Below, one piece after another: positions 1 through 13,949 of a stretch of DNA of 60,000 nucleotides; within the stretch, counting starts at the first letter, position 1, and each line of letters opens with the position of its first letter. Source of the stretch: Owenia fusiformis (taxonomy: Eukaryota; Annelida; Polychaeta; Sabellida; Oweniidae). The stretch lies in assembly GCA_903813345.2 (NCBI GenBank), contig CAIIXF020000005.1:17427375-17487374 (forward strand), written 5' to 3'. Position numbers and translations under genes: made by a program. The notes under the pieces are model-generated. The model was not told where the DNA came from, ran no database searches, and saw only the letters and a program-made list of their open reading frames with translations.

Positions 1-3000
1 TTATTAATTTATTTGAGAATGAAGTCATCTTACTCAGTTTATTCACTTTGCTCTAGAATAATCTAAATCTATTTTTGGCATTATACTTTCTTCAAAATAA
101 CAACTGTCTAAATTATAGATCCTAATATATGTTAATACTTAAACTATTAAGGGTTAATCTAGGATTTATAGAGATCTAGAAGGCGTTCGATTGTCATTCT
201 TAAAATAAGCATTATTCTGTCACTTTCATATAATGCAATTATTTTAAATGTATATTTAATATAATAATAATATGTCTTGAGATTAAAATGGTTTATTGTG
301 GAGTAGAAAGCGGACGTGTTAATAATATTGTTTATTTTGTTTTGAACTGAACATTTGATTTAATCCGTTGTTAAACAAGGACACGATATCTCATAAGTAC
401 TATTTTACATCATATCAGGGATTATGAAAGGTATGTGGCAAATCATCATTGTCACTGACACCAATCGAAGATAATTCAATAATATGTGGCTAATTGGTAC
501 TTTTTCATCCTGGTATCACTGATTTATAAGATCCTCTGTTGTAAATGTATCTGCGAGTTTGCCATAAATTATGGTTGCTACTTAGAGCAGTCGGACATTG
601 TGTTACATATATAATGTCGGACGCATTTAAACAATTCAAAACTGCTTTCTTTAGAAATCTTGTCCGTAATACATAATACATAATTGAGATATATGCTTAT
701 CATTAATGTCACGGTCTTCTTTATTGTAAAAATGTATAAAAGCAAAGTTGGGTGACCTCGACCTTTGCAGGTATAATCTAGTGCAGTAGAACAATTGGTG
801 TCAAAAAAGAAAGGGATTTGTAAATTTACAGATTTAACAACTGTTTTATGTTTTTGATTTCATGATCTATGATTACTTTTATAGGCATTCCTTTATAATA
901 GGCCCCATGAATGATTATAGTTTATGAAGTTCACTAAGTTCACATGTTCTCATTTGCTTAATTTGTTTATCAAGACCTACTCTTGTATTCAATTGTATTA
1001 ATTAATACTGTTATTATTGTTATCCGAAATTTCAATTCGTATTAATCAAACTTGATTCAACCAGTCTTGAAAATATTTATTAGATAACATTATAGAGGTG
1101 TAAAGAAACAACAATTCTCAATAGGCATTCATTTGCAAAAAATCTAGCGCCTCTAGGTGAAACGAATGCTTATGTTGGGAATCAAAAATTAGAACAACAA
1201 AAATTTATAGACCTCATCAATATTCACCTGAAGCGTATGCTATAAATAAAAGGGTGTTACATATCTTACAAACGGTCTGGCCCCGCTGGATCTTACCCCC
1301 GATCACGGAAATACCAAAATATTTCTTGGCTTGAAGTCTTCTTTGAAGCACTTTCTATATATAATTTCGCATTCGTCAAATATATTTAAGATATCCGCCA
1401 TGATTCAATATGCATTAAAGTCTAGATCATTATTTTCAAATTGGCGGACAAGAAAAAGAAATCAAGTCGATTCTGTGCACCACATGTGGAACCTTAAAGG
1501 TATATTTGAAAGCGTGAAGTTGGTGCATTTAGCGTTTCTAGAGAAAACGCTAGGCTGGCTTAGTAGTCTGACAATGGGGTTTCACACTAATGCTAGTAGA
1601 ACTTAAGAATCAATTCAAGATTATGCTATACACTTGATTTATGGCATGTATGCTTTAATCTGAATGAGGTAGTTTAGTAATTGAAAAAGAAACACTATTT
1701 TTAATTCATCAAAATTAATTTAGTATTTCAGATATTTCTTATTTTTCACACAATATTCGAAAATTAATACATATTTAATATCTAATTAATGCAAGTCTCG
1801 TCAAATTTTGTCAAATATAAGCAATGCATTTCAGAATACTTGGTCCTCAGACCTTTTGTCCCAATTTGTACGTTGATAAAATTAACAACACTTGCTAATT
1901 ATCAGAAACAATATAAACAAATCCTAGAGAGCAATTCAAAGTATCGGATTCTCGAGCGGTCTCCTTGATTTTCTGTTTATGAGGCACTCAAATCTGCCCT
2001 TTAGGTAACCTTGTACGTGACGTGTTGTATTATTATATACAATGGTAATAGATGAATTGATGTTGTCTAGGTTTGTTGTCGTTTACTTGAACTCTTGAGA
2101 CTCTCTCTATTGATAGTAGTCTGAATGATCTGATAGACAGTATGAATTGGTCATATTTGTTTAAGGATATCTGAGGAGATTTCAAATGATCTATCTTTTA
2201 CAATTGTTACACTTCATAGGTGGTATCGCCCTTTTCAGTTTCGTATTGTGTGTATGTGTGTGTTCCAGAAGTGCTCCTGCCCCTTAACATCAGATGGCTT
2301 CGGTTGCTGATGATTGTTTGTGTATTCATAGTATATGTTATTGCTACATATGTTCAACATTGTGTCGTTTGATGCTTTTATCAATGCTGTAATAAGTAAG
2401 TAGCAATGCATTTCCTGTCTATTCTTTGCATTTGACCTTTGTGTTTTTCAATCCAAAACCTTGGCCTTGAACATGATAAAAAGACCCAAAGGAAAGCATT
2501 AAAAACGAAACGTAACAAAACTCTGTGAATGAAAACAATACACAAACGTACCAATGAATTTCTATCGCATGAACTATCTCATGAGATAACACAGGGGGCA
2601 TCAACAGAAATAACAAAGATAAGCACAGAAAAATATCCAACATCCGATATACCCTGCGCGCAGAGTCTAGTTATAAACTACTGAAGAATAAGCGAGGTCG
2701 AAGGAATGCAAAGGGTAAATCCGATATGAACAATCAACTCCATACTTAGGGAGTAAGTTCGCAAGTCTAAAAAAATAAATTTTGAATCGAGTATAAAAGT
2801 ACTTTGAACAAATTAATGGCTTTTATAGTTAATCTCTTTTAATCGTTTGACAAAACGTAGACGAAGGGTGCATGGATAGTACCTGGCCCAGAACGATCTT
2901 TCCCTCCCTCCCAATAGCATGTGCCAGTTTCAGAGTGTTTGTCGAAACATATCGTACTCTGCTTCACCGGGTCATTAACAATCTACTGAGAGGCCCACCT

Positions 3001-3360
3001 ACCACATTTCATGGTGCTGATTCCATTGCATTTCCAATTTTCGTTGAAAACAGACAAATGTTTCTTTGTTGTGGTGGTCATAATATGTAATAGTGAAAAA
3101 AGGTTCAAGTTCTCACGGGCTTTATTGACGTCATCAGCCGTGCACATTTACAATTAGTTGACCTTGAATATGATAGTGTTACCATCTTGTTCAACTCAAT
3201 TAGAGAACTTTTACTTCCTAAAATCCAGACTTTTATTGCTACCCGGGATACAGGGATGGTTGAACCTTTAAGTCTGCAAAAACTTTTTGACAGCTATGAA
3301 CAAATTAGAGCCAAGACAAGCTCGTATTTTATTGGTTGGCGTTCGATTCACTGCTTCCAA
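1..3360. other. Intergenic DNA left of the spondin-like gene
   Basis: AT-rich DNA in which I see no coding exon. Open frames here (for example 1331-1606 +, 2419-2643 -, 2872-3090 +) are short, of ordinary composition and match no family I recognise. The only structured item is the 68-bp micro-element at 2650-2717, listed separately. Confidence 0.6.
2650..2717 (+). mobile_element. ~80-bp micro-transposon, copy 1 (68 bp)
   Basis: It starts TACCCTGCGCGCAGAGTC and ends GAATGCAAAGGGTA. It is flanked by CATCCGATA (2641-2649) and AATCCGATA (2718-2726), an 8/9 match read as a 9-bp target-site duplication. It is homologous to 52029-52109 (same orientation) and 56859-56938 (reverse). The termini are only weakly inverted (TACCCT...AGGGTA). 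It is too short to encode anything and must be moved in trans. A 9-bp duplication is typical of Mutator-like transposases, but the family is inferred. Confidence 0.8.
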
Positions 3361-3367
3361 ACAGAGC

Positions 3368-3375
3368 TATATAAA
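3368..3375 (+). promoter_or_regulatory. TATA box of the spondin-like gene
   Basis: The sequence is TATATAAA, about 110 bp upstream of the ATG at 3484. A start site ~25-30 bp downstream (about 3400) would give an 80-90 nt leader that needs no 5' intron. The element is seen; the start site is inferred. Confidence 0.6.
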
Positions 3376-3483
3376 CCCACGGCGTCCAACGTACTGCCTC
3401 AATTATACTTGTAACTGAGGCAGTTAACTTATATCTAACTTATTTATTGAAGTAACTTATTGTTAAGTCAAACATTTGCGAAG

Positions 3484-6400
3484 ATGCAGGCAGTTGGGCT
3501 GATCAGTATCGTGATGGCGATGATGGTCGTGGTGACATCGGCGGCGCCGATGAAGGTGGCGAAGGCAAAGGGTTGCAGGGGACTAGCCAAGTATCGACTG
3601 ACGGTCGAGACGGAATGGTCCAAGGTGGCGTTTCCGAAGCAGTTCCCCCTTTATCGTCCACATGCACAATGGTCAAAGCTAATTGGTAAGTATGCATTCT
3701 TATGAATTATGCTCACAGTTCATTGAAGAAAATACATTTCTTTGTATCGTTTGTTATTTGTTCATATTAACGATTTTGCCGAGGTTGTAAATCATTTTCA
3801 GGGATTCTTCATATTAATGCATTTCCTAAAGGGGCAACGCTAAACCTGTAAATAATACTAAACCAAAGAAATACTGTACATACATTTCGCAAATTAAGAC
3901 TTGATGATGCATTGTTGCTCTAAATACCAAGCAAAGCAACTGGTTCTTTCCATCAGAAAAGGGCTTGCATTGATTAATTGGTTAGACTTGAATTCCAGTA
4001 CAATTTACACCCCTACGCATCACAAACATATGCAAACAATGCAATGCCAAATATACAATGATCTGTGCATCTTTAGATCAGGAGTAAGAATCTAGAACAA
4101 CTTATGAAAGAACATTCTCCTCGTTATTATCTACTTTTTAATTCTTAAACGATTCGCCCACATTCTGGAAATGATCATTAGCTTCGGCGATTAGGTGCCT
4201 AAATGAAAAATCAGCTCTACAAAATTATATTCAAATATCTATTAATCACAAAGGCGTTTTAAAATATACTTTATTTCTATTAGGGGTATATAATTATATC
4301 GTATATTATACTGACTTTTGATAGAATCTAAATGATATATTTAACTTTAAGCTTGTAATGTGCGGGAAGTAGGAAGTCTTGTCACCGCGACCTCCAGGGA
4401 AGCAAAATGCCGAACTTAAAATGTCGTCTTGTTTTTACATATTCCTCGTTGGTTCTCTTTAAAAATTGAATGAAATTATTACTTTTATTAAATTTTTAAG
4501 CAAATTGGTAGTATCAACTACATGCCTATATACTTTATTTTTCGCGTCTCCTTTTCTTAGTTACTATAATTTGTATTAAAAAAGTACAGTCGTGTTTTTT
4601 TCAATGGGATTTGTCGTCTCAATGTCAGGGCCTGTGGTTTTTACAGTTGTACTGTAACTTATCCATCTACTCACTGCAGCTGATATCATTCAATTTCGTA
4701 AATTATGTACAAGATAAAGAAACTATAAAGATAAATTGCAGTTAATTAGTGATTTGAGTGCTTTCTTGCAAAATTACACCCAAACAGTCCAAGATTGCAA
4801 AACACAAACAATTGATTAAAACGAGATGAAAATGACATTTTATATCAGATCTTGTCCATATGTGTAGCAATAAAAGTAATTTTAAAACTTGTTCGCAAAA
4901 AGTCCGGGTAGGGAAATCATATTCGTTCTGCTCTTAATGCTTTATGTTTAGCGTTCATTGTAAGTCTATGGACACAGGAAATGGTTTTTAAGCTGTCGTA
5001 TATTAGTTTTTTAGTCTTGCCACGTGTGACCTCTGATAATTATGGTCCCGGCATTGAACTAAAGTTAAAAACTATATGCACGTAAAACTGCTGGAAATAA
5101 CGCATTTAGTGACTAAACATAGGTTTATGGCTCTAAAAATGTCCAACCAATCAGCAAGAAAACAGTATACATTGCGAAGTAGAGATAAATATAATATTTT
5201 GACCTTTACCAATTGCAATAACTTCCCTTACATTCATAGTATGGCCCTGAGCGCTACGCCAATTGAGAGTATTCTTCACATTTCAATGTTTTCACGCCAA
5301 ACTAAGAACCTTCTTTATATAATTCTATTCAATCATTTTCGCATTTGCCTTATTGCTTGCTGTTTTGTGATATTGGTGACACTTTTGGATTTGAAGACTT
5401 TGATGAATCAATGACGTATCAGATGCAGGATGTTGTTTTGCCAAAGGTAGATTAGTCTCTAACCCTGTTTTGTTATTCTTTGATTCATAATCGGTACGTT
5501 CAGTTTTAAAATCCATTCACTCTAAGAGTTTACTTAGGCTTGGGGCAAGTCAAGGCCGAAAGCAACGGATTCGGACGAATTCGGTTGTACCAAGCTAACA
5601 CCGGTTCTTAGTTTTAAATCATGGTTTGATTTATTCGTATCCCCTTGTTCCCAAACCAATCGCATCCTATCTAGAGCCATAAACGTTTCAATTGTTATAA
5701 TTAAGAAGTTTTATTGTAATAAGTTCCTTTCAAGTAAATGCTATCTGCCAATTTGAGGAAATTTGTTGAAAGTAAAAGTTGTAACATTTGCACTTAGCGA
5801 CTCCTGGCAAGATTTCAAGTCTGAAAATGATCTTACTTATTTTACATTTACCTTTGATTTCGGCAGATGTAGCGAAACAATCATTCCATATATCACCAAT
5901 GAAAAAGTCTGACATTTAAGATGCAGAGAAACTGTATTGATTGTCCTATACTCATAAATGTAAAAACATCATCATTCATTTGAGATTGTATCAATTTGAA
6001 ATGGTATGTAAATAAGTTAACAATTGGTAGCGAGCGCCTAGAACTATTTTGTTAATATTTTCATTTAAGTAACGCAAAAAACGACAAAAGGAAGCTAGAT
6101 TTGAACCACCCTGTTTGTGGTTGATGTCTGGCAGGGGAATAAGTCACATCCGTTGTTAGTTGTGTTTTGATTTATTGAAATTGTTCTCGATAAGCATTTG
6201 TGTTTTGCAACCACCATTGGGCTTTTAGATTGTATTGATTGAGTATATAGATATTGGCGTTTTCTTCTTTTCTGAAGTTGCCCGATGGGTTCAAATCATT
6301 GTTCGTATTTACGTAAAACATTCGATATGGTTTCAAAATAGTTCTGTGCGTGGTTGAATTGGAAGATCGAAAACAAAAATAACACACTCAAAGCCTGAAA

Positions 6401-9400
6401 CATTTTATGATATGAATATTCTTATTATATATAATTTTTCAAGAGCCTCGCTCTGGGCTTCAAGGTGACAACATAATAATTCTCTGAACTTTCATAAATG
6501 CAATGTCTAAATCTGGCATTACCATGGTATTAGGCTATAATAACCGATAGTAATTTATAATATATGCAATATGCCTAAGTGCTTCAATCCTTGCTAATTT
6601 CGCTCGTTTTATTCCATTTTTGGATTTTATTATTTGTTTAGTCTAGAGCCAAAGTTTTTTCTTCTACAAACTAACTTTACTGACTCCGGGGACAGGCATC
6701 AATGATCGTTTTGTATATCGATAGTCGCATGTGTAAACAACATGATCCAAGGTAATTTCAGTTCACGGCTGTTTTTGCAAAATACAAGCCCTGACTTTGA
6801 AAAACAACTTATGACACGACTGTGATATCAAATGATGCATTTGTCTCGTAGTTTAGATAAAAGACTCATCATTGTGCTCGTATTACCATCACTTGCATCA
6901 TGATTTCCATGTTTCCAGTTTCTCCAATTCATTATAACCAACTTGAAAATCAAAGATGCGATCACCAGTAGAGGGAATGGAAAAGAGGATATTGTTTCAA
7001 GGGGCATCCACCCCTGCCACACATCATCACTTCATATTCAAAATTCGATAATGCATTCTGTTGTTCATTAGACAAACAAAACATACTTCTTTAGCATAAA
7101 AACCTATTCATTTAGCTTTTAGGTTTGTCATATAGCATTAATCTTTTGAATCATTTCTTTATAACTTCCTTGTTTTGGTTCAGAGGTTAAGGTCAATTGG
7201 AATACGCCATAGTTAACCACAAAACTTAGTGAAACATTGACCCGTTGTAGTTGAAATACAGATGAATAACAATACTAGTTTCAACCAAAACATGATTTCA
7301 AAAACTGAATCATTCATAACTTTGAAAAATGATTTGTTTACCCGTATATTATGACGTGTATGCAATGTTATGGTTATAATCGAATTATTAAGTACTGAAC
7401 AACTATCTATATCTTAAACGTTCAAATATGAGTCATCGTTGACTGCATGAGCTCATTGTAGGTGATTTAAAACAATTGAAGTGTTACATGTATAGAGTAA
7501 GTAAGACGGCGCGTCCTCAATTGATTCAAGCGATTCATTTTTTTAAATGTTGCACAATACAATGACAGATATGATTTATATTTTGGTCCTTACCAAAAAC
7601 AAATTTCATATAACAAATGTGATTCAATGCATGTGTGTCGAGATGATGAAAGTAACTTTACATTTCCTGAGGGTCATACGCTTTCTTGAAATCAAATTGA
7701 ACAAGAGTGAGGTGTACTTTTCGAGTTGCAGATAATAAATTAGAGATTAGGACCCTGGAGTGTTAGTAGAGTCTGCTTTCAAGATAAACCAAGTTCATCA
7801 TAATTCATCAAATTACGACTACTGGAAACAGAAGAGATAAATAACCAAATTAGCTAGCAAAAAAACTTTTCTAACGCTACAATATGACCATTTGATACAA
7901 ACAGTTTATTGAGATTCTTTTGAATACGTGTATAAAAGAGACACAGGAAACACGTCTTCACTCCGTAACTAATGTGACAGATATACAATAAACCATCACT
8001 CGGGAGTTGAACATAAATTCAGTTTCATTGTTCTTCTTTCACATTAATTCAGAACAACGATTGAATGAATTAAATTCAACTTTATTTTTTTCTCATAAGT
8101 GAGTGTGTGAGAGTTTAGTTGTACTACTCTAGGACAAATGAAAATTACAGTTTTTCCATTTTGTTCAGTTTATAATTACAATATTAATAACCCCGCAATA
8201 TAAGCACTTCTATAATAAATAAACTTACTGAATTCCAGTTTAGATCACAAAAGTTCGTATATTTCTCACTTATGTATGATCGTGCTGTTTAGATATGTCA
8301 TGAAATCTTAAAATTAAACCGACCTCATAATTCAAGTAACATGAATACACATGAGTGTAGTAATCTAATCAAAAGTTCATGATTCTTGGAAACATACTAT
8401 CAATATATTAGACAGTTTTATCAGTAGGGATAACCTTATTATCTTAATCAAATATATACTTTCAGGTCGCACCCACAGCAGCAAATACTCATTCTGGTCG
8501 GTTGGGGCACTTGCTTCTGAAGGGGTGAAGGAATTTGCAGAAACTGGAAGAACAAGGGTACTCGATGGGGAGCCACAAGGGTATGATGGAGTCCTTGACG
8601 TGTTCTACGCTCCACCGATCCAGAAGGGAGTCGGCCAGACACATGTTAAGGTTCTCGTTGATGCGACACATTCAAAGGTAAGATCAATTACGGATTATAT
8701 ATATAGATGGCTGCCTAATCTTTCCTCAGATTACACAAATAGACTAAATTGAAAAAGTGCCAGGACAAGGTGAATCATCAGTATTAAAAACCACCCATCA
8801 TTGCTCAAACAATATTTTTGCTCTTGGTTTCTTGAATCATTGTTTGGCGATGATATGTGATGGCACATTGTCTCCCAAATGAGAAGATTTGTATATATGA
8901 TATATGCGTAAATGTGCAGTAATAATGTCATTTGTGCATGTTTTAGTAATTTGTTAGCAATGTGTACCTCTAACAATGACCTGCCATTGTATTTAAAGGT
9001 GTCATTCATGGTAAAACTCATTCCAAGCCCTGATTGGTTCATTGGTCTCGATAGCACTGACTTATGTCAGGAAGGCAAGTGGGCAGAGTACAAGAAATTC
9101 GACCTTGGACCCGTAGATGGTGGTACGGATAAAGGATATACATTCAGCGCCCCTAATTGGCCTTCAATTCCACCACAGGCTATACATAAAATGAACGCAT
9201 CGTTCCCGAACCACCCAGCAAATTCGTTCTACTATCCAGGGGCAAAGAAGCTTCCACGATTAGGCGTCGTTTTCTTCGAAAAGGTTGGGACATACGACTC
9301 AAATGGTAAGGAACTGGATGATGAATTAAAAGACAATTCCAATGAAGCAGCCGACAACACCGAACAACGCGATGAAGTCATTCCAAACCTGAAGGCAAAG

Positions 9401-12045
9401 ATGGATGAAGAGGCGAAGCAAGGACTGAGACAGAAGATCGTTCTGCCGTACAAGCCAGGCACCGAGGGTGTCATTGGGGGATTCCGAGTACGTCTCACTA
9501 CAAAAACAACACCAAGTGTTCTTGATGACAAACAGACGGATGTCAAAAGCGATCGTTTCAAGGCGTACCTTACTCAGACTGGTAACGAAGAAGATATGAC
9601 ACAAACTGATGTCTCAGTAATTCTACCTGCTGAGGACTACAACCCAATCCGACCGTATGAAAAGGACACACCAGATCAAAAGGTGGAAGGCCAAGAACGT
9701 AAGTTGTTTTTCCTTCATTGATATTTTAGAAACTTGTTTTGGTTCACGTAACTTCATTGATACGATCTAGAGAGTGCGTCTGGGTACATTCAGTATGTGA
9801 TAGTTAAGTGATCGCCCATTAGTCTGGACCTAGATCTTAAATGTTGCCGAGGGTGCTACATAAGCGCTTGTGTTGGATAGGAATGGGGTCAAAACGCCGG
9901 TTGAGGGAAAAACCACACATAAAGATACGGAAGTCTAAGAAGAGCAATATGTTAGAAAAATAATCTACATCTGTGTTTTGTCCATCTAAACTGCAAATGA
10001 TCTCCCTGTTGAATGTTACACAATACTAACCAGACGTGGAAACCACTAAAAAAACAAGTTTGCTGGTATAGATCTAGATAAATGGAAACACATGCTTTTT
10101 AATACAAACCCCCTGCCGATTTTCAAGGGCCTGGATTTCCAACTTACTTCAATGCGATTCTTTTTCAACTAGCAACAGGAACTGAGCTAAACATGTCCAC
10201 ATTGTATCTATTCAACAGAACTTCTACACCCCACTGAACTTTCATTACAACTGCTCAAAACGTTAAATTGTAAATCACGGACATTCTTTTCATCATTTGA
10301 CTTACACATTGACTTCGTTTACCTTCCATATTTCAACCACATGTTCAAACGTCTCTTTAGGAGGTTTCTTTAATCACTTTAGAGCCAGAGTACTTGAGTA
10401 TATCATCCAGTTGTTCAAGTTACCATGGCACTGGATCTACACTCCCTCCAAAACCTTAGTACCCATCACTTTTTGATAGCCTGTTTATGTTTGAAAATTA
10501 CTTTCCCAATCGCATCAGGTCAGAAATTAATGAAAATGGGAATCTTTTATGATCACCAAACATAGGCAAGCTTTTACAAAAATGCTGTGACTCAATGGGG
10601 GAGTTAGACCTGTCAAACCTTTTGTTGGGAGTGTACGTGAGACTGCTCAGATGAGATGACATGTCTGGTCTGAAAAGTGTTCTTCACTCATGTTTGCTGC
10701 TCCTTGTTCTAGCACGTCGCATTCCAAATACACTCGTCAAAACATCCTCAAGATCGTTGGTGTTTTTGTATTTCAGAATGAAAGCCTACATGTGAACTGT
10801 CATTCTCAGTGCTCGTTACACTTTGGCTAACTTTAGAAAATTATCCAGATTTCTCATTCTACTCTGCCTACCTTAATTCGCCAGATTACCCACTCAATAG
10901 CTAACTTGATTAGCCAGATTTCTCATTCTACTTTCCTTGATTCGCCAGATTACGCACTCAATAGCTAACTTGATTAGCCAGATTTCTCGTTCTACCTTCC
11001 TTAATTAGCCAGATTACGCATACAATAGCTAACTTGATTAGCCAGATTTCTCATTCTACCTTCCTTAATTAGCCAGGTTACGCATACAATAGCTAGCTTG
11101 ATTAGTCAGATTTCTCATTCTACCTTCCTTAATTAGCCAGATTACGCATACAATAGCTAACTTGATTAGCCAGATTTCTCATTCTACCTTCCTTAATTAG
11201 CCAGGTTACGCATACAATAGCTAACTTGGTTAGTCAGATTTCTCATTCTACCTTCCTTAATTAGCCAGATTACGCATACAATAGCTAACTTGATTAGCCA
11301 GATTTCTCATTCTACCTTCCTTAATTAGCCAGATTACGCATACAATAGCTAACTTGATTAGTCAGATTTCTCATTCTACCTTCCTAATTAGCCAGATTAC
11401 GCATACAATGGCTAACTTGATTAGATTAGATTTCTTATTCTACCTTCCTTAATTAGCCAGATTGCACATCAAATAGCTAACTTGATTAGCCAGATTACCC
11501 ATTCTACTAGAACATACCGTGATTACATAGCCTGATTATGTATTCAATTCGACCTACTTTAATTAGCGACATAACTCATTCTACTCAGCAGAGTTATTAT
11601 AAGCCAGATCACTCATTTTACTCTGCCTACATAAATTAGTCAGATAACTTATTTTCCATTGCCTACCTTAATTCGTTAATCCCTCAGTCTTAAATTTTGT
11701 AATTCTCGTGTACTTACAGTGATGCCTTTAGACTGCAATGTTTCACCATGGGGTAGCTGGTCACCTTGCTCGAAGACTTGTGGATTCGGGGAGCACACAC
11801 GACATAGATATATTACTGAGAAACCACAGAACGGTGGTGCATCTTGTCCGCCCCTCCAGGAAACAAAAACCTGTGGAAGCATGCGCTCGTGCAGTTGGAA
11901 CCACTTCCAGTCTGGAATTTTCGCCAAGAAACAGCCTGCAAGACGACCGGTGAACAGAAAAATTATCCGACGCCCGGTCGGTCACCCCCCAAGACCAGGA
12001 ATGAGAAGGCGTAAGGTCCGCATTGGATACCGCAAGCCATTATAG
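3484..12045 (+). CDS. Spondin-like secreted matrix protein (Spondin_N + one TSP1), 4 exons
   Basis: Predicted extracellular matrix/adhesion protein of the spondin-2 (mindin)/F-spondin group. Exons 3484-3685, 8466-8677, 8999-9698 and 11720-12045 join in phase (phases 1, 0, 1) with GT-AG sites to give 479 aa. Residues 1-20 are a hydrophobic signal peptide ending near TSA|AP. Spondin_N spans about 31-235, with the family signatures YSFWSVGALASEGVKEFAE, IPSPDWFIGLD and GYTFSAPNWP. Residues ~236-371 are an unusual charged, acidic linker (LDDELKDNSNEAADNTEQRD). Exon 4 is a type-1 thrombospondin repeat (DCNVSPWGSWSPCSKTCGFG, then GGASCPPL and two more Cys) followed by an Arg/Lys/Pro-rich tail of ~45 residues. 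The ATG at 3484 is chosen because the signal peptide starts there; the open frame upstream of it has no ATG. Vertebrate spondin-2 is ~330 aa, so the extra length is the linker and tail. The exon 3 acceptor has a weak pyrimidine tract. Confidence 0.9.
3686..8465 (+). other. Intron 1 of the spondin-like gene (4.8 kb)
   Basis: Donor GTAAGT at 3686 and acceptor TTTCAG ending at 8465. The intron is AT-rich. I found no tandem repeat, terminal inverted repeat or coding exon in it; open frames at 5076-5414 (+) and elsewhere are unremarkable. Confidence 0.7.
10841..11675. repeat. Minisatellite, ~64-bp unit, about 10 copies, in spondin intron 3
   Basis: The motif AATAGCTAACTTGATTAG recurs about every 64 bp from ~10,900 to ~11,480, roughly ten times. 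Each unit also contains GCCAGATTTCTCATTCTACC and TTAATTAGCCAGATTACGCA. The unit is itself a diverged dimer: TTRATTAGCCAGATT occurs twice per 64 bp, so the ancestral period is ~32 bp. Copies are nearly identical in the middle and decay toward both ends, with traces to ~11,675, just before exon 4. Confidence 0.93.
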
Positions 12046-12081
12046 ACATTTGGTTTGTCTGAGTGTCATTTAGTCATCAAT

Positions 12082-12087
12082 AATAAA
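12082..12087 (+). terminator. Poly(A) signal of the spondin-like gene
   Basis: AATAAA lies 37 bp after the stop codon. Further AATAAA motifs near 12,640 and 13,230 could serve longer 3' UTRs; 12.1-13.26 kb is very AT-rich, non-coding and otherwise featureless, which would suit an extended UTR. Confidence 0.55.
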
Positions 12088-12099
12088 ACCAAACTGTAA

Positions 12100-13300
12100 G
12101 AGTTAAGAACGCACGAATACTTCATCAAGGTTGTGAATCGTGGTGGTGGTTATAATTTTTCTTAAAAAGTTCTTAATTTAAGAATTTTTGTCCACGATTT
12201 TATGAGCATTTTTCAGCTCAGCTACTATGATAAACATGGTAAGTAGGAAATCGATAGAAGATCTTATCGATGTGATGATTTGTGATGTGATAAACAATCC
12301 GTTCGATCAATATCATGTTTTGATATGATAGGATACATTAACATATGATATCATATTGATATGATATAATATCACTGTGCCTTTGATCTCGTTGTGAACG
12401 GCACGTGATTTTTGAAAATGCAAGTTGTGAATAATATGTAAATATATATAGTTATGTTTATAATTATGTACTGTAGTATTGTCATGTATGTAAATAATGT
12501 ATATATAACCGAGTATATATTATTTTATGTCGTGTATTTTTTGTACAGTCTTTAAAATATCCTGGTGATGTAGATTCGATTCATGTTTATAGATTTTATT
12601 TTGAGTGAAGCTGCTATTTAGTATTTTATTGTGTATATAAATAAATGTGTACAGTTTTTAAGATTATTGAATTGTAGATATTATTTTGCATATGTGCATA
12701 TTGTTTAGATAATGTCTGTCTTCTTCATTACGTCTAAGTCTAATACGATTCGTTATAATTTAGATCGCATTTAGATTGATTCAGCATTATTTTAGTAAAT
12801 TTCATTTTCTTTTATGCGTTGAAATTTTGTTTTATTTTTGCTGTTTCTTGTATGTGTAGTGATTTATGCATTTATTCTTCACGTCTACCTCCTGTCAACG
12901 GCATTATAATTAAACACTTTCACTAGTTATATGACATCATTAATCACTTGCACATTTTCAAAAGAAAATTTCACCTGTCTTTTCATGTTTGTCGAGCATG
13001 ACTATTTCTCCTATTTTTAGAATAATTTCTTTGATGCCTAACATTTTATGATTTATTTTTTTACTCTTGATGCGTGTATATATGGTCGGCGATTCTCTTG
13101 AATATAGCAAAAAGTTTGAGAGCTAATATATCTCACTAGATTACAGTTCACTGAAAAGATGCTTTCAGACTTTTTAAGGTTTGTTGAAGAAATGTTTAAT
13201 GATTTTGTAAAAAAAACTTGAGATTAAGAATAAATAAAGAGTCTAAATTGGAAAGACTTCTTATGTTTTTAGTTTTGCCCGCTTTATAAGTACTTTAGGC
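12100..13300. other. AT-rich non-coding stretch downstream of the spondin-like gene
   Basis: No exon is recognised. There is a local ATATGATATCATATTGAT-like self-complementary run near 12,310-12,375. It may be alternative 3' UTR. Confidence 0.5.
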
Positions 13301-13308
13301 CATACATT

Positions 13309-13547
13309 AGAGGGATTTCACAACTCACTTATAGCACTATTCCCGTATATAATTCTCAAATCATTTGTAGCATTGTTCCCGTATAATACATAATATGATA
13401 TTCTTGCGTATAGACGGTGATTTATAAGAATAGCACACTTATGGACGTATAGAGCTACGCAATAAATGATGACGTAATCAAACGCTTCATAAGTTACGTT
13501 ATACGGGAATAATAAACATGCTATAAGTGAGTTGCGAAATCTCTCCT
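13309..13547. mobile_element. MITE family 1, copy 1 (239 bp)
   Basis: The left end AGGGATTTCACAACTCACTT and right end AAGTGAGTTGCGAAATCTCT are inverted repeats that continue inward to ATTCCCGTATA / TATACGGGAAT, giving arms of about 45 bp. A partial second copy lies at 40,810. No coding capacity. Confidence 0.85.
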
Positions 13548-13699
13548 ATATAGAGATAACTCACTTTTAGCATGTTTATATATCCCCCTGTCCCCAACTT
13601 TACCTCCCTAAAAGTTTTAGTCGGGAATCACACACAGTGATACTTTCTATAGTCTTCTTACTATAACACACTACCCTACCACGTTACCACATTTAAAAA

Positions 13700-13912
13700 T
13701 GATACAGGGTACGGTTAAGTTGCAAATGGAGCGGGTATTCTCTATCTTTGTCCATTGGGCTTTTCTGGTAATAATACGTTGCAAACTGCTCGATGAATCT
13801 ATACAATGTATAGTAGAACACTTAGAATATGTGTAAAATCTAGTATACATTCAGAACTATGGAAATAAACAAACGTCCTCCATTTGCAACTTCCCTGTAG
13901 CCTGTACTTATT
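13700..13912. repeat. Inverted-repeat (foldback) element, ~210 bp
   Basis: TACAGGGTACGGTTAAGTTG with CAAATGGA on the left is mirrored by TCCATTTGCAACTTCCCTGT on the right. The arms are ~28 bp and a non-coding spacer separates them. Confidence 0.7.
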
Positions 13913-13949
13913 TTAAAGGAATACAGGATACAGTATGGGGGTATAGTAG

